64,000 nt of DNA from Oscillatoria sp. FACHB-1407 (GTDB taxonomy: Bacteria > Cyanobacteriota > Cyanobacteriia > Elainellales > Elainellaceae): NCBI RefSeq assembly GCF_014697545.1, contig NZ_JACJSA010000001.1, positions 62,001 to 126,000 of the forward strand, in the 5' to 3' direction. This document shows, in pieces, positions 7,828 through 17,029 of this stretch (position 1 is the stretch's first letter; each line of letters opens with the position of its first letter). The notes beneath the pieces were generated by a model. The model did not search any database. It was given only the letters and a program-made list of their open reading frames with translations, and was not told the origin of the DNA. The translations under genes and the position numbers were made by a program.

Positions 7828-8295
7828 ATGCGGGGTATCGGTTTTAGTCCCAATCGGGTTGTTTGGCTGTTGGCAGTGTTGCTAATGACATCGAGTTGTA
7901 CCCGCCCGCAATCTGAAGCATCGCTGCGAAAAGTTCAGATTCAGCAAGCCTGGGAACTACAACCGGGAGATCAGGTTGCCGGACGCCGCATTGCTGGAAG
8001 CCTGGGTGATATCACAGTGGATTTAGATGGGGGCAAGATTTATGCTCCCTTCGATGGCTTGGTGCAACCCAATGACCTGGAGGGATGTGTGGTCTTTTCC
8101 AGTCCAGAGGTGCCTGCTTACCTGTTTCGTTGGTGTGGTGTCAGACAACCCAAATTGGGTGAGGTGAAGCGAGGTGAAGCGATCGCCTCTGCCGATTACC
8201 TGGAATTTGCAGCACTGCGACGACAACCGGATGGCAAATGGGCGATGGTGGAGCCAGCCAGTGATATCCTGCAACGAACCCTCAGTCCGCAATAG
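7828..8295 (+). CDS. Putative lipoprotein or exported protein, 155 aa
   Basis: The N-terminus is a signal peptide (RVVWLLAVLLMTSSC), and Cys24 lies in a weak lipobox (MTSSC lacks the usual Leu at -3), so export is likely and lipidation possible. The mature part has QPGDQVAGRRIAGSLGDITV and KIYAPFDGLVQP, then KLGEVKRGEAIASADY. This order of short beta strands around an APFDG turn resembles the barrel-sandwich hybrid of lipoyl-like and M23-type domains, but none of the catalytic residues of M23 peptidases is visible. It is the third gene of the unknown 6237-8295 cluster and meets the minus-strand neighbour with only three bases between the stop codons. Confidence 0.7.
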   Translation: MRGIGFSPNRVVWLLAVLLMTSSCTRPQSEASLRKVQIQQAWELQPGDQVAGRRIAGSLGDITVDLDGGKIYAPFDGLVQPNDLEGCVVFSSPEVPAYLFRWCGVRQPKLGEVKRGEAIASADYLEFAALRRQPDGKWAMVEPASDILQRTLSPQ

Positions 8296-8298
8296 GAT

Positions 8299-8751
8299 CT
8301 AGCCGCAACAGCCACCACCGCTAGAGTGCCGCCAATACTTCCAACTGATCAAGAATACTCCTAGCACCAGACCGATGAGGGATGCCTGGTCGGCAGTGAG
8401 CAATAAACCAAAGGGTCCATTCACGAATTCGATGAGCCCTTTAATAGCGATCGCGATAATCAAGCACAGTACCAATGCCCACAGCGTTCCAGTGTTGATG
8501 ATGACTCGTTGAAAAAACCGCTCTAGCATCAGAAACGCCAGAGCACCTACCCCGGCTGAGACTGATATCAGCGTGATAATTTCGAGGGGAGGCTCAAGCA
8601 GCAGATCAAAGATGTCTCTGAGCAGCGGGTTGGTTGCATCGAGATATTTTAGAACCGAGTCCACCAGGGTTGTCAGCAACAACGTTAAACCTGCCACTTG
8701 CATCAGGTCAGACCAGGGGAGTAGTTTTAGACGCTGTAAGGGATTTGCCAT
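8299..8751 (-). CDS. Hypothetical membrane protein with GGGCCG tail
   Basis: About 150 aa starting at the ATG at 8751 (a TTG six codons upstream is the only alternative in frame). There are three to four predicted membrane helices: MQVAGLTLLLTTLVDSVL, IITLISVSAGVGALAFLML, TLWALVLCLIIAIAIKGLI and ASLIGLVLGVFLISWKYW. The C-terminus ends in HSSGGGCCG, an unusual twin-cysteine glycine tail that could bind metal or be modified. The family is not recognised. It is 29 bases downstream of dxr on the same strand and could be co-transcribed with it. Confidence 0.72.
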   Translation of the reverse strand: MANPLQRLKLLPWSDLMQVAGLTLLLTTLVDSVLKYLDATNPLLRDIFDLLLEPPLEIITLISVSAGVGALAFLMLERFFQRVIINTGTLWALVLCLIIAIAIKGLIEFVNGPFGLLLTADQASLIGLVLGVFLISWKYWRHSSGGGCCG

Positions 8752-8780
8752 CACTGAAAAAGAGATCAATTGCCTTGATT

Positions 8781-9971
8781 CTATCCAGAGACGGAGGAAA
8801 GTGAGTAGAGTTTGTTACTCGCGTCTAACACCTCGCGGCGTGCCCACTGATCAGCCTCGATAATGTCATCCAAAGTGGGATTGGACAGATTGCGAGAATG
8901 GTAGCGATCGCACGCCGTTTCAATCAATCGGGGAATATCTAAAAAGCGAATCTTTTCATTTAGAAATAGTTCGACAGCTTGCTCATTAGCAGCATTCAAA
9001 ACCGCTGGCAAAGCTCCTCCGGCTCGACCTGCCGCATAGGCTAACCGCATACAGGGGTATTTTTGGTGGTCAGGTTCTCTGAAAGTCAACGTCCCTACTT
9101 TTACCAGATCTAGCTTTTCCCAGGTGGTGGGAATCCGATCTGGATAGGAGAGCGCATAAAGAATGGGCAATCGCATGTCGGGCAACCCCAACTGCGCCAG
9201 GATCGAGGTGTCTTGCAATTCAATCAGCGAATGGATGATGCTTTGGGGATGGATGACGATCTCAATGTGGTCATAGTCCAGCCCAAACAGAAAATGTGCC
9301 TCGATGACCTCCAATCCTTTATTCATCAGGGTAGCGGAGTCGATGGTGATTTTCCGTCCCATTGACCAGTTGGGATGTTTCAGCGCATCTGCCACTGTGA
9401 CTTCGGCTAACTTCTCAACGGGTAAATCTCGAAACGCACCACCTGATGCGGTTAACAGAATGCGACGCAATCCACCCTCTGGAACCCCTTGAAGACACTG
9501 GAAGATAGCGGAGTGCTCAGAATCTGCCGGAAGCAACTTCACGCCATGCTTTTGCACTAGAGGCAATACGACAGGACCGCCTGCAATCAGCGTTTCCTTA
9601 TTCGCGAGGGCAATATCCTTTCCGGCTTCGATCGCCGCAATGGTAGGAAGCAATCCGGCACACCCGACGATCCCTGTCACAACAGCTTCCGCATCACCAT
9701 ACCGAGCCACCTCGACCACTCCGGCTTCACCTGCCACCAAAATAGGTTGAGGGGTTAAGTCAGCGATCGCCTCTTTCAACGCGGGCAACTGGTCTGGGTC
9801 GCAGACTGCCACAATTTCAGGGCGAAACTGTCGCACCTGTTGCGCCAGCAACTCTACATTGCGTCTGGCTGCCAGACCGACAATGCGAAACTGGTCTGGA
9901 TATTCAGCCACGATATCAAGGGTTTGAGTGCCGATGGAGCCAGTAGAACCGAGGAGAGTGATCGCTTTCAC
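8781..9971 (-). CDS. dxr: 1-deoxy-D-xylulose-5-phosphate reductoisomerase
   Basis: The enzyme converts 1-deoxy-D-xylulose 5-phosphate to 2-C-methyl-D-erythritol 4-phosphate with NADPH, the committed step of the MEP pathway that makes isoprenoids, carotenoids and the phytol tail of chlorophyll. The NADPH loop GSTGSIG is at residues 8-14. The metal ligands Asp150, Ser151 and Glu152 sit in [12 protein letters not shown], with the fourth ligand in [10 protein letters not shown]. The substrate-binding ASGGAF and [18 protein letters not shown] blocks are present. At 396 aa it is full length. It is cytoplasmic. The divergent neighbour at 9974 begins only 3 bases beyond if its longest frame is used, but the preferred start there is 10079, which leaves a normal promoter gap. 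Confidence 0.98.
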   Translation of the reverse strand: MKAITLLGSTGSIGTQTLDIVAEYPDQFRIVGLAARRNVELLAQQVRQFRPEIVAVCDPDQLPALKEAIADLTPQPILVAGEAGVVEVARYGDAEAVVTGIVGCAGLLPTIAAIEAGKDIALANKETLIAGGPVVLPLVQKHGVKLLPADSEHSAIFQCLQGVPEGGLRRILLTASGGAFRDLPVEKLAEVTVADALKHPNWSMGRKITIDSATLMNKGLEVIEAHFLFGLDYDHIEIVIHPQSIIHSLIELQDTSILAQLGLPDMRLPILYALSYPDRIPTTWEKLDLVKVGTLTFREPDHQKYPCMRLAYAAGRAGGALPAVLNAANEQAVELFLNEKIRFLDIPRLIETACDRYHSRNLSNPTLDDIIEADQWARREVLDASNKLYSLSSVSG

Positions 9972-10078
9972 AATTGCTTAAGTATTGCGACGACTCCACT
10001 ACTATAAAACGCGGAGGATGCATTGTCGCAGGAGTATCGTGTAAAACAGTTTTTGATGTGCTCCATCAATTTCTGTCA

Positions 10079-10594
10079 ATGTCTCATTTGCCCCTTATTC
10101 TGAGTCTCAAACTGGATCAAATCACCTTTGAGCGGTTCAACGAATTGCGTCAGCGACACTTTCCCTCTGAACGAAACTTTCTACCCGCGCATGTCACGCT
10201 GTTTCATAAACTGCCGGGCGATCGCGAGGCAGACATTCAGCAGACCTTACAAGAACTGGGTGACATGACTCCTGTTTTACCGCTCCACTTTCCCAGCGTG
10301 CGATCGCTGGGTCAAGGCGTGGCGATCGAACTCCAGTGTCCTGAGTTGGTGGAATTGCGAAATCAGCTTGCCAGGGAATGGTCTAGCTGGCTCAGTGCTC
10401 AAGATCGGCAGGGCTATCGTCCCCATATCACGATTCAAAATAAGGTTTCGGCGGGTGAGGCGCAACAGCTATATCGACATTTACTCAACCAGTGGCAACC
10501 CTTAGAGGGGCGTGGAGAGGGTTTGCTGCTATGGCGGTATGAAGGAGGACCGTGGACGTTGGTGAATGAGGTTTTGTTTGTGGTTAATGGTTAG
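10079..10594 (+). CDS. 2'-5' RNA ligase / 2H phosphoesterase family protein
   Basis: The 171-aa product carries both HxT/S-type motifs of the 2H superfamily: HVTLFHKLP near residue 40 and HITIQNK near residue 117. These two histidines act on 2',3'-cyclic or 2'-5' phosphodiester RNA ends in characterised members. I start at ATG 10079 (MSHLPLILSLKLD), where the fold begins; the frame is open for 35 more codons upstream, but those residues do not look like part of the domain and would put the start against dxr. Its RNA substrate is unknown. It is followed by an STRR block. Confidence 0.85.
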   Translation: MSHLPLILSLKLDQITFERFNELRQRHFPSERNFLPAHVTLFHKLPGDREADIQQTLQELGDMTPVLPLHFPSVRSLGQGVAIELQCPELVELRNQLAREWSSWLSAQDRQGYRPHITIQNKVSAGEAQQLYRHLLNQWQPLEGRGEGLLLWRYEGGPWTLVNEVLFVVNG

Positions 10595-10830
10595 GGGGCA
10601 AGGGTCAGGGGTTAATGGTTAATGGTCAATGGGCAATGGTTAATGGTCAATGGTTAATGGTCAATGGTTAATGGTCAATGGTTAATGGTCAGGGGTCAGT
10701 GGTCAAGGGTCAATGGTCAGTAGTCAATGGTCAGTAGTCAGGGGTCAATGTAGCGATTCTTACTCCCCCACTCCCCACTCCCTCACTCCCTCACTCCCTC
10801 ACTCCCCTACTCCCCATTCCCCACTCCCTC
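10590..10830. repeat. TGGTTAA/TGGTCAA and CACTCCC STRR tract
   Basis: Seven-base units alternate TGGTTAA and TGGTCAA from about 10600 to 10750. They are followed by a C-rich run of CACTCCC/TACTCCC units at about 10762-10828. This fills the gap between the convergent 2H-phosphoesterase and glpK genes. It is a typical cyanobacterial short tandemly repeated repetitive sequence. No clear terminator could be seen in it. Confidence 0.88.
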
Positions 10831-10839
10831 TCGTTCAAC

Positions 10840-12372
10840 TCAGTTAACCCAATGTTTTGCCCGTTCGACTGCCTTTTGCCAGGTGGTAAATTGGGCGATC
10901 GCCCGTTCCGTATTTGAACTGGGTTCAAACACTCGCTCGACCTGACGTTGGTCTGCTAACTCGGCATCGGTTTTCCAGAAGCCGATCGCTAGCCCAGCCG
11001 CAAAGGCGGCTCCCTGAACAGTGGTATCGAGCAGGGCAGGACGCTCAACTGGAATGCCCAAGATATCCGCTTGCATCTGCATCAAGAAATCATTCTGACA
11101 GGCACCGCCATCCACGCGAAACCGCTCGATCTGCACGACGCCCGATTGGTTAATCGCCTGCACTACCTCCTTCACCTGGAAGGCGATCGCCTCTAACACT
11201 GCACGAACTAAGTGCGATCGCTGTGCTCCTCCAGTCAGCCCTAAAAATGCGCCACGGGCATCCATATCCCAATGGGGCGCGCCTAACCCGCTAAAGGCTG
11301 GGACAAAATACACTCCGGCGGTGTCTGGCACCTGTTGCGCTAAGGCTTCTGTTTCAGCCGCTGTTTGAATCACCTGCAAGCCATCCCGCAACCACTGAAT
11401 GCAAGCCCCTGTGGTGAACATGCTGCCCTCCAGTGCATAACCAACTGTAGATTTCTCATTGGTATCTTGCTGAGTCCAGGCGATCGTGGCAATGAGCTGA
11501 TTTTGAGAACGAATAATGTGCTCCCCTGTGTGAGCTACTAAAAAGCTGCCCGTACCATAGGTGCATTTCACCAAACCGGGGCGATCGCACCCGTGACCAA
11601 ACAACGAGGCTTGTTGATCTCCCAAGATAGCCGTGATGGGAATTTCAGCCCCCATGACTTGAGCATCCGTTGTGCCAAAGTCGCCTAAACTGGGTTGAAT
11701 TTGAGGCAATATCTGAGCAGGCACACCAAATAACGTCAGCAAAGATTCATCCCACTGGTGGGTTGTAAGGTTATATAGCATCGTGCGACTGGCGTTGCTG
11801 TCGTCTGTCGCATGAACTCTACCGCCTGTGAGCTTCCACAAAATCCAACAATCAATCGTTCCAGCGAGCACCGCATCCAGCGAAATTGCCGCAGGTTGTA
11901 CGACGTTTTCCAGTAGCCAACTGAGTTTGGTCGCTGAGAAATAGGCGTCAATTACTAACCCCGTCCGCTCTGTAATGTCTGCTCCATAACCCTGCTCTTG
12001 CAACCGTTGGCAGTGAGCCGCTGTACGTCGATCTTGCCAGACAATCGCATTGTGAAGCGGTTGCCCCGTTGTGTTGTCCCATAACAAACAGGTTTCTCGT
12101 TGCACCGTCAGCCCGATCGCCCGAATCTCAGAAGGTTGAATTTCCGCTTGCTGCATTGCCTCCTGCATTACTGCACAGGTGGCATTCCAAATTTCCATTG
12201 GGTCATGTTCTAACCATCCGGGTTGAGGATAGTGCTGTGTTAGCTCTCGGTAGGCTTGACCTACCACCTGTCCAGCAGGATTGAACAAGAATGCTCGATT
12301 CCCGGTGGTGCCCAAATCTAACGCCAGAATGTAACCCGACGGGGCGATCGTGAATGGTTGAACTGTGACCAT
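10840..12372 (-). CDS. glpK: Glycerol kinase
   Basis: A FGGY-family kinase that phosphorylates glycerol to sn-glycerol 3-phosphate with ATP. The N-terminal phosphate-binding segment ILALDLGTTGNRAFLF (res 15-30), the substrate block TVQRETCLLWD and NAIVWQDRRT, the central FGTTDAQVMGAEIPITAILGDQQASLFGHGC-type region, the KCTYGTGSF motif and the C-terminal FRVDGGACQNDFLMQMQADI are all in place. The length of 510 aa is normal. Glycerol facilitator and glycerol-3-phosphate dehydrogenase genes are not in this window, so here the gene stands alone. Its product would feed lipid synthesis or glycerol use. Confidence 0.97.
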   Translation of the reverse strand: MVTVQPFTIAPSGYILALDLGTTGNRAFLFNPAGQVVGQAYRELTQHYPQPGWLEHDPMEIWNATCAVMQEAMQQAEIQPSEIRAIGLTVQRETCLLWDNTTGQPLHNAIVWQDRRTAAHCQRLQEQGYGADITERTGLVIDAYFSATKLSWLLENVVQPAAISLDAVLAGTIDCWILWKLTGGRVHATDDSNASRTMLYNLTTHQWDESLLTLFGVPAQILPQIQPSLGDFGTTDAQVMGAEIPITAILGDQQASLFGHGCDRPGLVKCTYGTGSFLVAHTGEHIIRSQNQLIATIAWTQQDTNEKSTVGYALEGSMFTTGACIQWLRDGLQVIQTAAETEALAQQVPDTAGVYFVPAFSGLGAPHWDMDARGAFLGLTGGAQRSHLVRAVLEAIAFQVKEVVQAINQSGVVQIERFRVDGGACQNDFLMQMQADILGIPVERPALLDTTVQGAAFAAGLAIGFWKTDAELADQRQVERVFEPSSNTERAIAQFTTWQKAVERAKHWVN

Positions 12373-12660
12373 TGATGTGTTGTCGAACTCAACTCAAGTG
12401 CTGCTAAGACCCAGCTGAGGGAGAACTTCACATCGTCACCCCCTGAGATGGCAGTAGCTGTCATTGTAGAGTGTATGTCGTTTCGGATTCCCTCGGAATC
12501 GTTTTTCAGATCCTCGAAGTCGTTGTGAACTGACCTACCCAGGATTAACCGTTCATTTAGTATGGACGGTACAAATCAGTGTTCAACAGACGAGTTCTTG
12601 GCTCTCGTTGAGGTCAGTCGCTGATAAAATTCCAGAATGGCAACGCGCGACGGAGGACAG

Positions 12661-13059
12661 ATGAGGAAAGTGCAGTATCACGGAGGATGCCTCTGTGGAG
12701 CAGTCCGTCTGGAAACTGCTGCTGAACCGTTTCGGGTGGGCATTTGTCATTGTTTAGACTGTCGCAAGCACCACGGGGCGATATTCCATACATTTGCGGT
12801 GTTTCCTGCCGATGCCGTCAGCATTATCGGCACGACAGCCGACTATCGTGGACGCTATTTTTGCCCAGTTTGCGGATCCTCCCTCTTCAGCCGCTCGGCT
12901 GACGAAATCGAAATTCCTGCTGGCACCTTCGACACGCCGAACCAAGTAATACCCACCTATGAGCTTTGGATGTGTCGTCGGGAGAATTGGTTGCCCCCGT
13001 TCGACGTTGCACGTCGATATGAGCGCGATCGCGAAGGGACAGCACGCACCGAACCATAA
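12661..13059 (+). CDS. GFA-type zinc protein (Mss4-like fold)
   Basis: A 132-aa protein of the glutathione-dependent formaldehyde-activating (GFA/CENP-V) family. Zinc-ligand motifs in order are C10xC12, C29xC31xxC34 and C68xxC71 (GGCLCGAVR, ICHCLDCRK, FCPVCGSS). I choose ATG 12661 because GGAGGAC lies just upstream; an ATG at 12637 has none. Despite the family name, most members have no proven formaldehyde role. The 288-bp gap to glpK (12373-12660) contains no recognised gene; it holds a few short direct repeats around TCGTTTTTCAGATCC. Confidence 0.88.
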   Translation: MRKVQYHGGCLCGAVRLETAAEPFRVGICHCLDCRKHHGAIFHTFAVFPADAVSIIGTTADYRGRYFCPVCGSSLFSRSADEIEIPAGTFDTPNQVIPTYELWMCRRENWLPPFDVARRYERDREGTARTEP

Positions 13060-13163
13060 CCGAAACTCAGCCTGACACTTCGTCAGCTATGGTTTCATCG
13101 CTGTGAATATCGAACGTAACAAAAGCTTTCTGCGTTCGATGGTTTGATGTATCAATTGGTTAC

Positions 13164-13538
13164 TCAGGCGATCGCCGTTGCTTGAGACGAGATGATCTGC
13201 CACTGATTGTTGGTTTTTGAGTAGACACGGGTGTAACGATAGATCCCGGTGAAGGGTTTCTCGTCTAATTTACCGACGATACTAATTTTTGAGTTCGTTA
13301 GAGTAGTTGCATCGTATGCCTGTAGAATAAATTCACTACTTTCGTAGGTGCTAATTTTTAACTCTCCCGATCGATAGAGAGCCAGGTTTTGCGCCTTGTT
13401 TAACACAATTCCCTGGGGTGTCACAAAGATCGCATCCTCTGCTATTAAGCGATCGAGCGTTTCAATATCTTGCTCTACAATGGCACGGGTAAATTCAGCC
13501 TCCAGCGTTTCAACATCGTGTTTGATAAGTTCGTACAT
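13164..13538 (-). CDS. NTF2-like / DUF4440 family protein
   Basis: The 124-aa protein fits the small alpha+beta cone of the NTF2/SnoaL-like superfamily: an N-terminal helix pair (LEAEFTRAIVEQDIETLDRLIAEDAIFV), the TPQGIVLNKAQNL loop, and a C-terminal sheet with GIYRYTRVYSKTNNQWQIISSQATAIA. DUF4440 members bind small molecules or act in ketosteroid-isomerase-like ways, but the substrate cannot be told. It lies 23 bases downstream of the HEAT-repeat gene on the same strand, so the two may share a transcript. Confidence 0.85.
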   Translation of the reverse strand: MYELIKHDVETLEAEFTRAIVEQDIETLDRLIAEDAIFVTPQGIVLNKAQNLALYRSGELKISTYESSEFILQAYDATTLTNSKISIVGKLDEKPFTGIYRYTRVYSKTNNQWQIISSQATAIA

Positions 13539-13561
13539 AACTCGTGTTTGATTAGCAGCCG

Positions 13562-14530
13562 TTACTCAACTTTCACACTATCTTGGCGTTGATCCGCGAG
13601 TTGACGCACCCTCTTCCAGAGAGAAATATCGTGTTGGTAAATGCTCAACGCTTTGATAGCATCCCTGGCATCAATAGCGGTGCCCTCTTCTACAAGAGAG
13701 AACAGAAACTCTAGAGCCATGTCGTAACGGAGAGTGGCGATCGCCAACAACCCCGTTCGTCGCACATCGCGATCGTTCACCTGTTTCCACCAGTCCTGCA
13801 AGATTTCAAACGCTTCAGGTCGGCGCGACTCTGCCAACGCCAGCGCAATGGCTTCGGCTTTTTCGAGGGATTCTGGCGAATCTTGCTCAGTATAGTAATA
13901 GAGCAAGTCTTGAACCAGAGGTAGCGAGGGAATTGGTGCCAATGAGAGTAAGGCGATCAGACATTCGGACAGAACCGGAGCCGTATCACCCACTTTGACA
14001 CGCAACCGCAGGAGGGGAATGCCCTGGTCACTGCCACTGTAGGCGATCGCTCGTGCCGCTCCAATGCGGGCTTCAGATTCGGGGTCTGCCAGTAAATCTG
14101 CCAGTTCGACCATGACCTGCGAGTAGTTCATCCTCACCAAGCCCAGAGCACAAGTACCCCGCAATCGGGGAGCCGTATCTACCTGCCCACCCCAAACGGG
14201 TTCCAGTTGTACGTGATGAATGCCCTGTAAAAACGGGGTTTCGTCGCTGTAATTTAAGCGATACAGCGTTTCAGCGATCGCCTGTTTAGCCCGACACCCC
14301 GGATCGCTGTCCTTGGCATTCAGCATAAACCGACCAAAAGCAGAAACCAGTTCGGGGACAAAGCTCTGCATCTCAAACTCACCAATCAGTTGAGCCACCT
14401 GAGCCACGATTATGGCGTGTTTGCTTTTAAGAATCTGGTGCAGTGTAGCAATGCCTGCCTCTGAAGTGGGATCGTGCCGAATCTGGTTGAAGTCGGCGGT
14501 GAGGTCTTCTAATTTGCGAGACTTTGCCAT
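13562..14530 (-). CDS. HEAT-repeat protein
   Basis: A soluble alpha-solenoid of about 322 aa made of HEAT-like helix pairs, e.g. VAQLIGEFEMQSFVPELVSAF, LADLLADPESEARIGAARAI and AIALALAESRRPEAFEILQDW. The residues before ATG 14530 (in a TTG-initiated extension of 11 codons) do not look like family sequence, so I start at MAKSRKLEDLTADF. In cyanobacteria such proteins include phycobilisome lyases (CpcE/F type) and many scaffolds; this one has no lyase-specific feature that I can name. It ends close to the start of the NTF2-like gene and follows the OmpR-type regulator on the same strand. Confidence 0.85.
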   Translation of the reverse strand: MAKSRKLEDLTADFNQIRHDPTSEAGIATLHQILKSKHAIIVAQVAQLIGEFEMQSFVPELVSAFGRFMLNAKDSDPGCRAKQAIAETLYRLNYSDETPFLQGIHHVQLEPVWGGQVDTAPRLRGTCALGLVRMNYSQVMVELADLLADPESEARIGAARAIAYSGSDQGIPLLRLRVKVGDTAPVLSECLIALLSLAPIPSLPLVQDLLYYYTEQDSPESLEKAEAIALALAESRRPEAFEILQDWWKQVNDRDVRRTGLLAIATLRYDMALEFLFSLVEEGTAIDARDAIKALSIYQHDISLWKRVRQLADQRQDSVKVE

Positions 14531-14580
14531 AATGCAGGGGACGAATCGTAGAAGCTGCTTCAATCAGCTTCATTCTAAAT

Positions 14581-15258
14581 CTAGTGCTCCCGCAGGGCAT
14601 ATCCCACCCCACGCACTGTGTGAATGAGCCGCTTCTCCCCTTGCTCCTCTAACTTTAAACGTAAGTAACGAATGTAAACTTCAATAATGTTGGAGTCACC
14701 CATGAAGTCATAGCCCCAGACCTTTTCTAAGATCTGGTCACGGGTGTAAACCTGACGAGGTTTGTTGAGCAGATACTCCAGCAAATCAAATTCTTTAGCG
14801 GTGAGTTCGATCGCCCGTTGACCCCGCAACACCTGACGAGTACGCCGATTCAGGTACAGATCCTCAAACTGCAACACGTTTTCATCCACTTCTTGAGTGC
14901 GGCGTAGATGGGCGCGAATTCTTGCCAACAGTTCCTCAATGCTAAAGGGTTTGACGACATAATCATCTGCTCCCGCATCTAACCCCATGACGCGATCGCC
15001 CACTTCATCACGCGCTGTCAACAAAATCACCGGAACCTTGCTCCCTGTTGCCCGCAAGCGACGACACAACTCAACTCCTGTTAAACCGGGCAACATCCAA
15101 TCTAAAATTGCCAGATCCAACTCTGACTCCCGTGCGAGAGATAAGCCTGACATGCCATCGTGAGCGACACTCACGCGATATCCTTCGCTATCTAGCTCCA
15201 ACTCAATAAAGCGAGCCAGTTTCACTTCGTCTTCTACTAAAAGGATGTGTGCTGTCAT
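14581..15258 (-). CDS. OmpR/PhoB-family response regulator
   Basis: A two-domain transcription factor. The receiver domain (res 1-120) has the acidic pocket (Glu9-Asp10), phospho-acceptor Asp53 (LAILDWMLPG), Thr81 and Lys103 (VKPF). The C-terminal winged helix (about 130-225) has the recognition region YTRDQILEKVWGYDF then NIIEVYIRYLRLKLE and the closing HTVRGVGYALR. Length 225 aa is usual. It resembles cyanobacterial RppA/NblR-like regulators, but I cannot assign which. No kinase gene is next to it, so it is an orphan here. AGGAGAG lies upstream of the ATG. Confidence 0.95.
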   Translation of the reverse strand: MTAHILLVEDEVKLARFIELELDSEGYRVSVAHDGMSGLSLARESELDLAILDWMLPGLTGVELCRRLRATGSKVPVILLTARDEVGDRVMGLDAGADDYVVKPFSIEELLARIRAHLRRTQEVDENVLQFEDLYLNRRTRQVLRGQRAIELTAKEFDLLEYLLNKPRQVYTRDQILEKVWGYDFMGDSNIIEVYIRYLRLKLEEQGEKRLIHTVRGVGYALREH

Positions 15259-15274
15259 GCTATCTCTCCTTATC

Positions 15275-15290
15275 AGGTCATATTAGACCT
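15275..15290. promoter_or_regulatory. Inverted repeat upstream of the OmpR-type regulator
   Basis: AGGTC-ATATTA-GACCT lies 17-32 bases before the regulator start codon. Its place in the leader suggests an operator, perhaps autoregulatory, but there is no direct evidence. The rest of the 15259-15675 gap holds one HIP1 site and AT-rich DNA with no gene. Confidence 0.35.
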
Positions 15291-15675
15291 TATGCCCCAC
15301 CTACACTGGACTCAATCTCAATCGGCTCTTGATAGAAAACAGTAGCCTATCTTTCTACCGATAGTTTTCCGTGTTGACAGTCAATTGGCGATCGCGGGCG
15401 CAGTCGTTCTAATAAAATTTCCTTTTACTCTAATAAAAATACTCTGGAGAAAAATGAGTTTTTGCTGAGCCAACCCATAGCATTTGCTGAAAAGTGAGGG
15501 TTGCCATGCAATTGCTGCCCCGAACTTATTTAATTTTTATTCCTAAGCGATCGCTCCAAGATATGCAGAATCTGGGATGAGGTCAAGATGATTGCCTCAA
15601 TGGAGTCATCTCGTCAGTTCTGCGCCTACCAACCTGCTGAAACGGTATTACTTTAAAGATTGCTACTACTTTAAT

Positions 15676-16158
15676 ATGATGCGGCTTCAGATCATGCGAC
15701 TAAAGTTTTTGAAGGACATAATTAAAGACATAATTTATGTTGGGGTTACCTGTCTAATTGCATTGGCTGTTTTAGGAGTGCCAGCGATCGCCCCCATAGG
15801 AAAGCAGTTATCCATCGCCACCGCTCAACCTCCCTCCCACACTGAACCGATTGCCATTGAGTGGCTAAAATTTCAGGTTCCATCAGACCAACACGCCCAA
15901 TTTATCGAACAGGATGCAGCCATTTGGACACCTGTTTTAGCCAGCTATCCTGGGTTTCAACATAAGGAGATCTGGACAAATCCCGATCAACCCAACGAAC
16001 TTGTGATTGTCATCCATTGGGCAAGTTTTGAGCAGTGGCAAGCCATTCCTCAAAGCGTTCTAGATAACACCACGCAACGATTTCACGAGGCGATGGGGGC
16101 AGAATATCCTCCAGAATCAACGGGATTTCGTCTGGCATGGAGTTCTGAGCAGGGCTGA
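15676..16158 (+). CDS. TIGR03792 family cyanobacterial protein
   Basis: The C-terminal 100 residues match the cyanobacterial TIGR03792 family, an ABM-like dimeric barrel: EWLKFQVPSDQHAQFIEQD, the IWTPVLASYPGFQHKEIWT block, NELVIVIHWASFEQWQAIP and TTQRFHEAMG. An N-terminal hydrophobic segment (IIYVGVTCLIALAVLGVPAIA) looks like a signal peptide or anchor, placing the domain outside the cytoplasm. Start choice is uncertain: ATGs at 15676, 15679 and 15694 are possible, and a TTG at 15592 would give a longer, unlikely leader. Function of the family is unknown. Confidence 0.82.
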   Translation: MMRLQIMRLKFLKDIIKDIIYVGVTCLIALAVLGVPAIAPIGKQLSIATAQPPSHTEPIAIEWLKFQVPSDQHAQFIEQDAAIWTPVLASYPGFQHKEIWTNPDQPNELVIVIHWASFEQWQAIPQSVLDNTTQRFHEAMGAEYPPESTGFRLAWSSEQG

Positions 16159-17029
16159 AGCGTGATTCACGTCAATTCGGTTTCCAGATCGGGCGGTTTT
16201 AATCACCACAATTCGGCGTTGCTGAGTGCAGGTCTGATTCTTGAAAACGCACTACGACTGTAGGGGGTTTCGCGAAACGCCCCTACGAAATTCATACATT
16301 AGATCAGCAACACCCAAAATTCTGATTTCGAACTCACGTTATTTAAGTCTCATTCCGCATTGGCAACACGGTTGCAAAATCGCCTCATCAGTAAAGCCTC
16401 ATTGGTAAAGTCGTGTCAAAAATTGAGGCAAAACAGATCACTTTAAAGTAAGACGCAGTTCGATTTATAGCCGTAGTCACCTCAGTTAAAACAAAGCACT
16501 CAACAGGACAGACGTGATTTATCGCGTCTGTCTCGGCAGGACTCAAATTCAATGTCCTAATGATGGTGGCGATCGCGATACATCGTCTGCTCAATACGCT
16601 TCAAAACATATTTGCAGCCTCCCCCATTAAACCGTCGGGACAAACTACGGAACGTTTAAGGCTGATTTGAAATCCTTACCGGGAAGCCTTCGTAGAACTC
16701 AGGGAAGTTAAATCTTTTTCTTAATCAAAACTCATATAACCATTCTGCAAGAACGGCACAATCTGAGTTCAAGGGCAGATCATGGTTGTGTTGACAGACG
16801 GCAGGGAGATGCTCACCCTCCTGACCGATGAGTTATCAGCCAAAATCAGCGATATCCCTAAATAATTAGTTCTGTTGAGTGAACCAGAAACACGATGTCT
16901 TCAGGAAACTTCCCATAGACTAATACTAATTCAAGAAAAATCAACTACAAATTTTTGTGTGGGCTTGGCACATCAGGCTCCAAGAAATGATGAGTTGCAA
17001 GAATTTTTACAACGAAGCCAAGGTAGTGT
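16159..17029. other. Long intergenic region with palindromic repeats, no gene
   Basis: This 870-bp gap upstream of egtB contains no convincing gene. It holds two palindromes of dispersed type: GTAGGGGGTTTCGCGAAACG with CCCCTAC at 16260-16286, and GACGTGATTTATCGCGTC at 16511-16528, the latter matching the core of the 49-bp repeats at 5903-6017. The segment at 16293-16320, read on the minus strand (GTTGCTGATC...ATGAATT), recurs at 25161-25192 and 53285-53310. A 27-codon ATG frame at 16782 is present but has no support. Confidence 0.6.
16260..16286. repeat. Dispersed palindrome, GGGGTTTCGCGAAACG type
   Basis: The arms GTAGGGG(G) and CCCCTAC surround TTTCGCGAAA, giving a nearly perfect hairpin of 27 bp. 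Palindromes of this sequence type are scattered in many cyanobacterial genomes. No T-run follows it, so it is not a typical intrinsic terminator. Confidence 0.6.

Noticed and set aside
16782-16865. 27-codon ATG frame MVVLTDGREMLTLL...
   Set aside because: Too short, with no ribosome site; it could be a remnant but cannot be supported.
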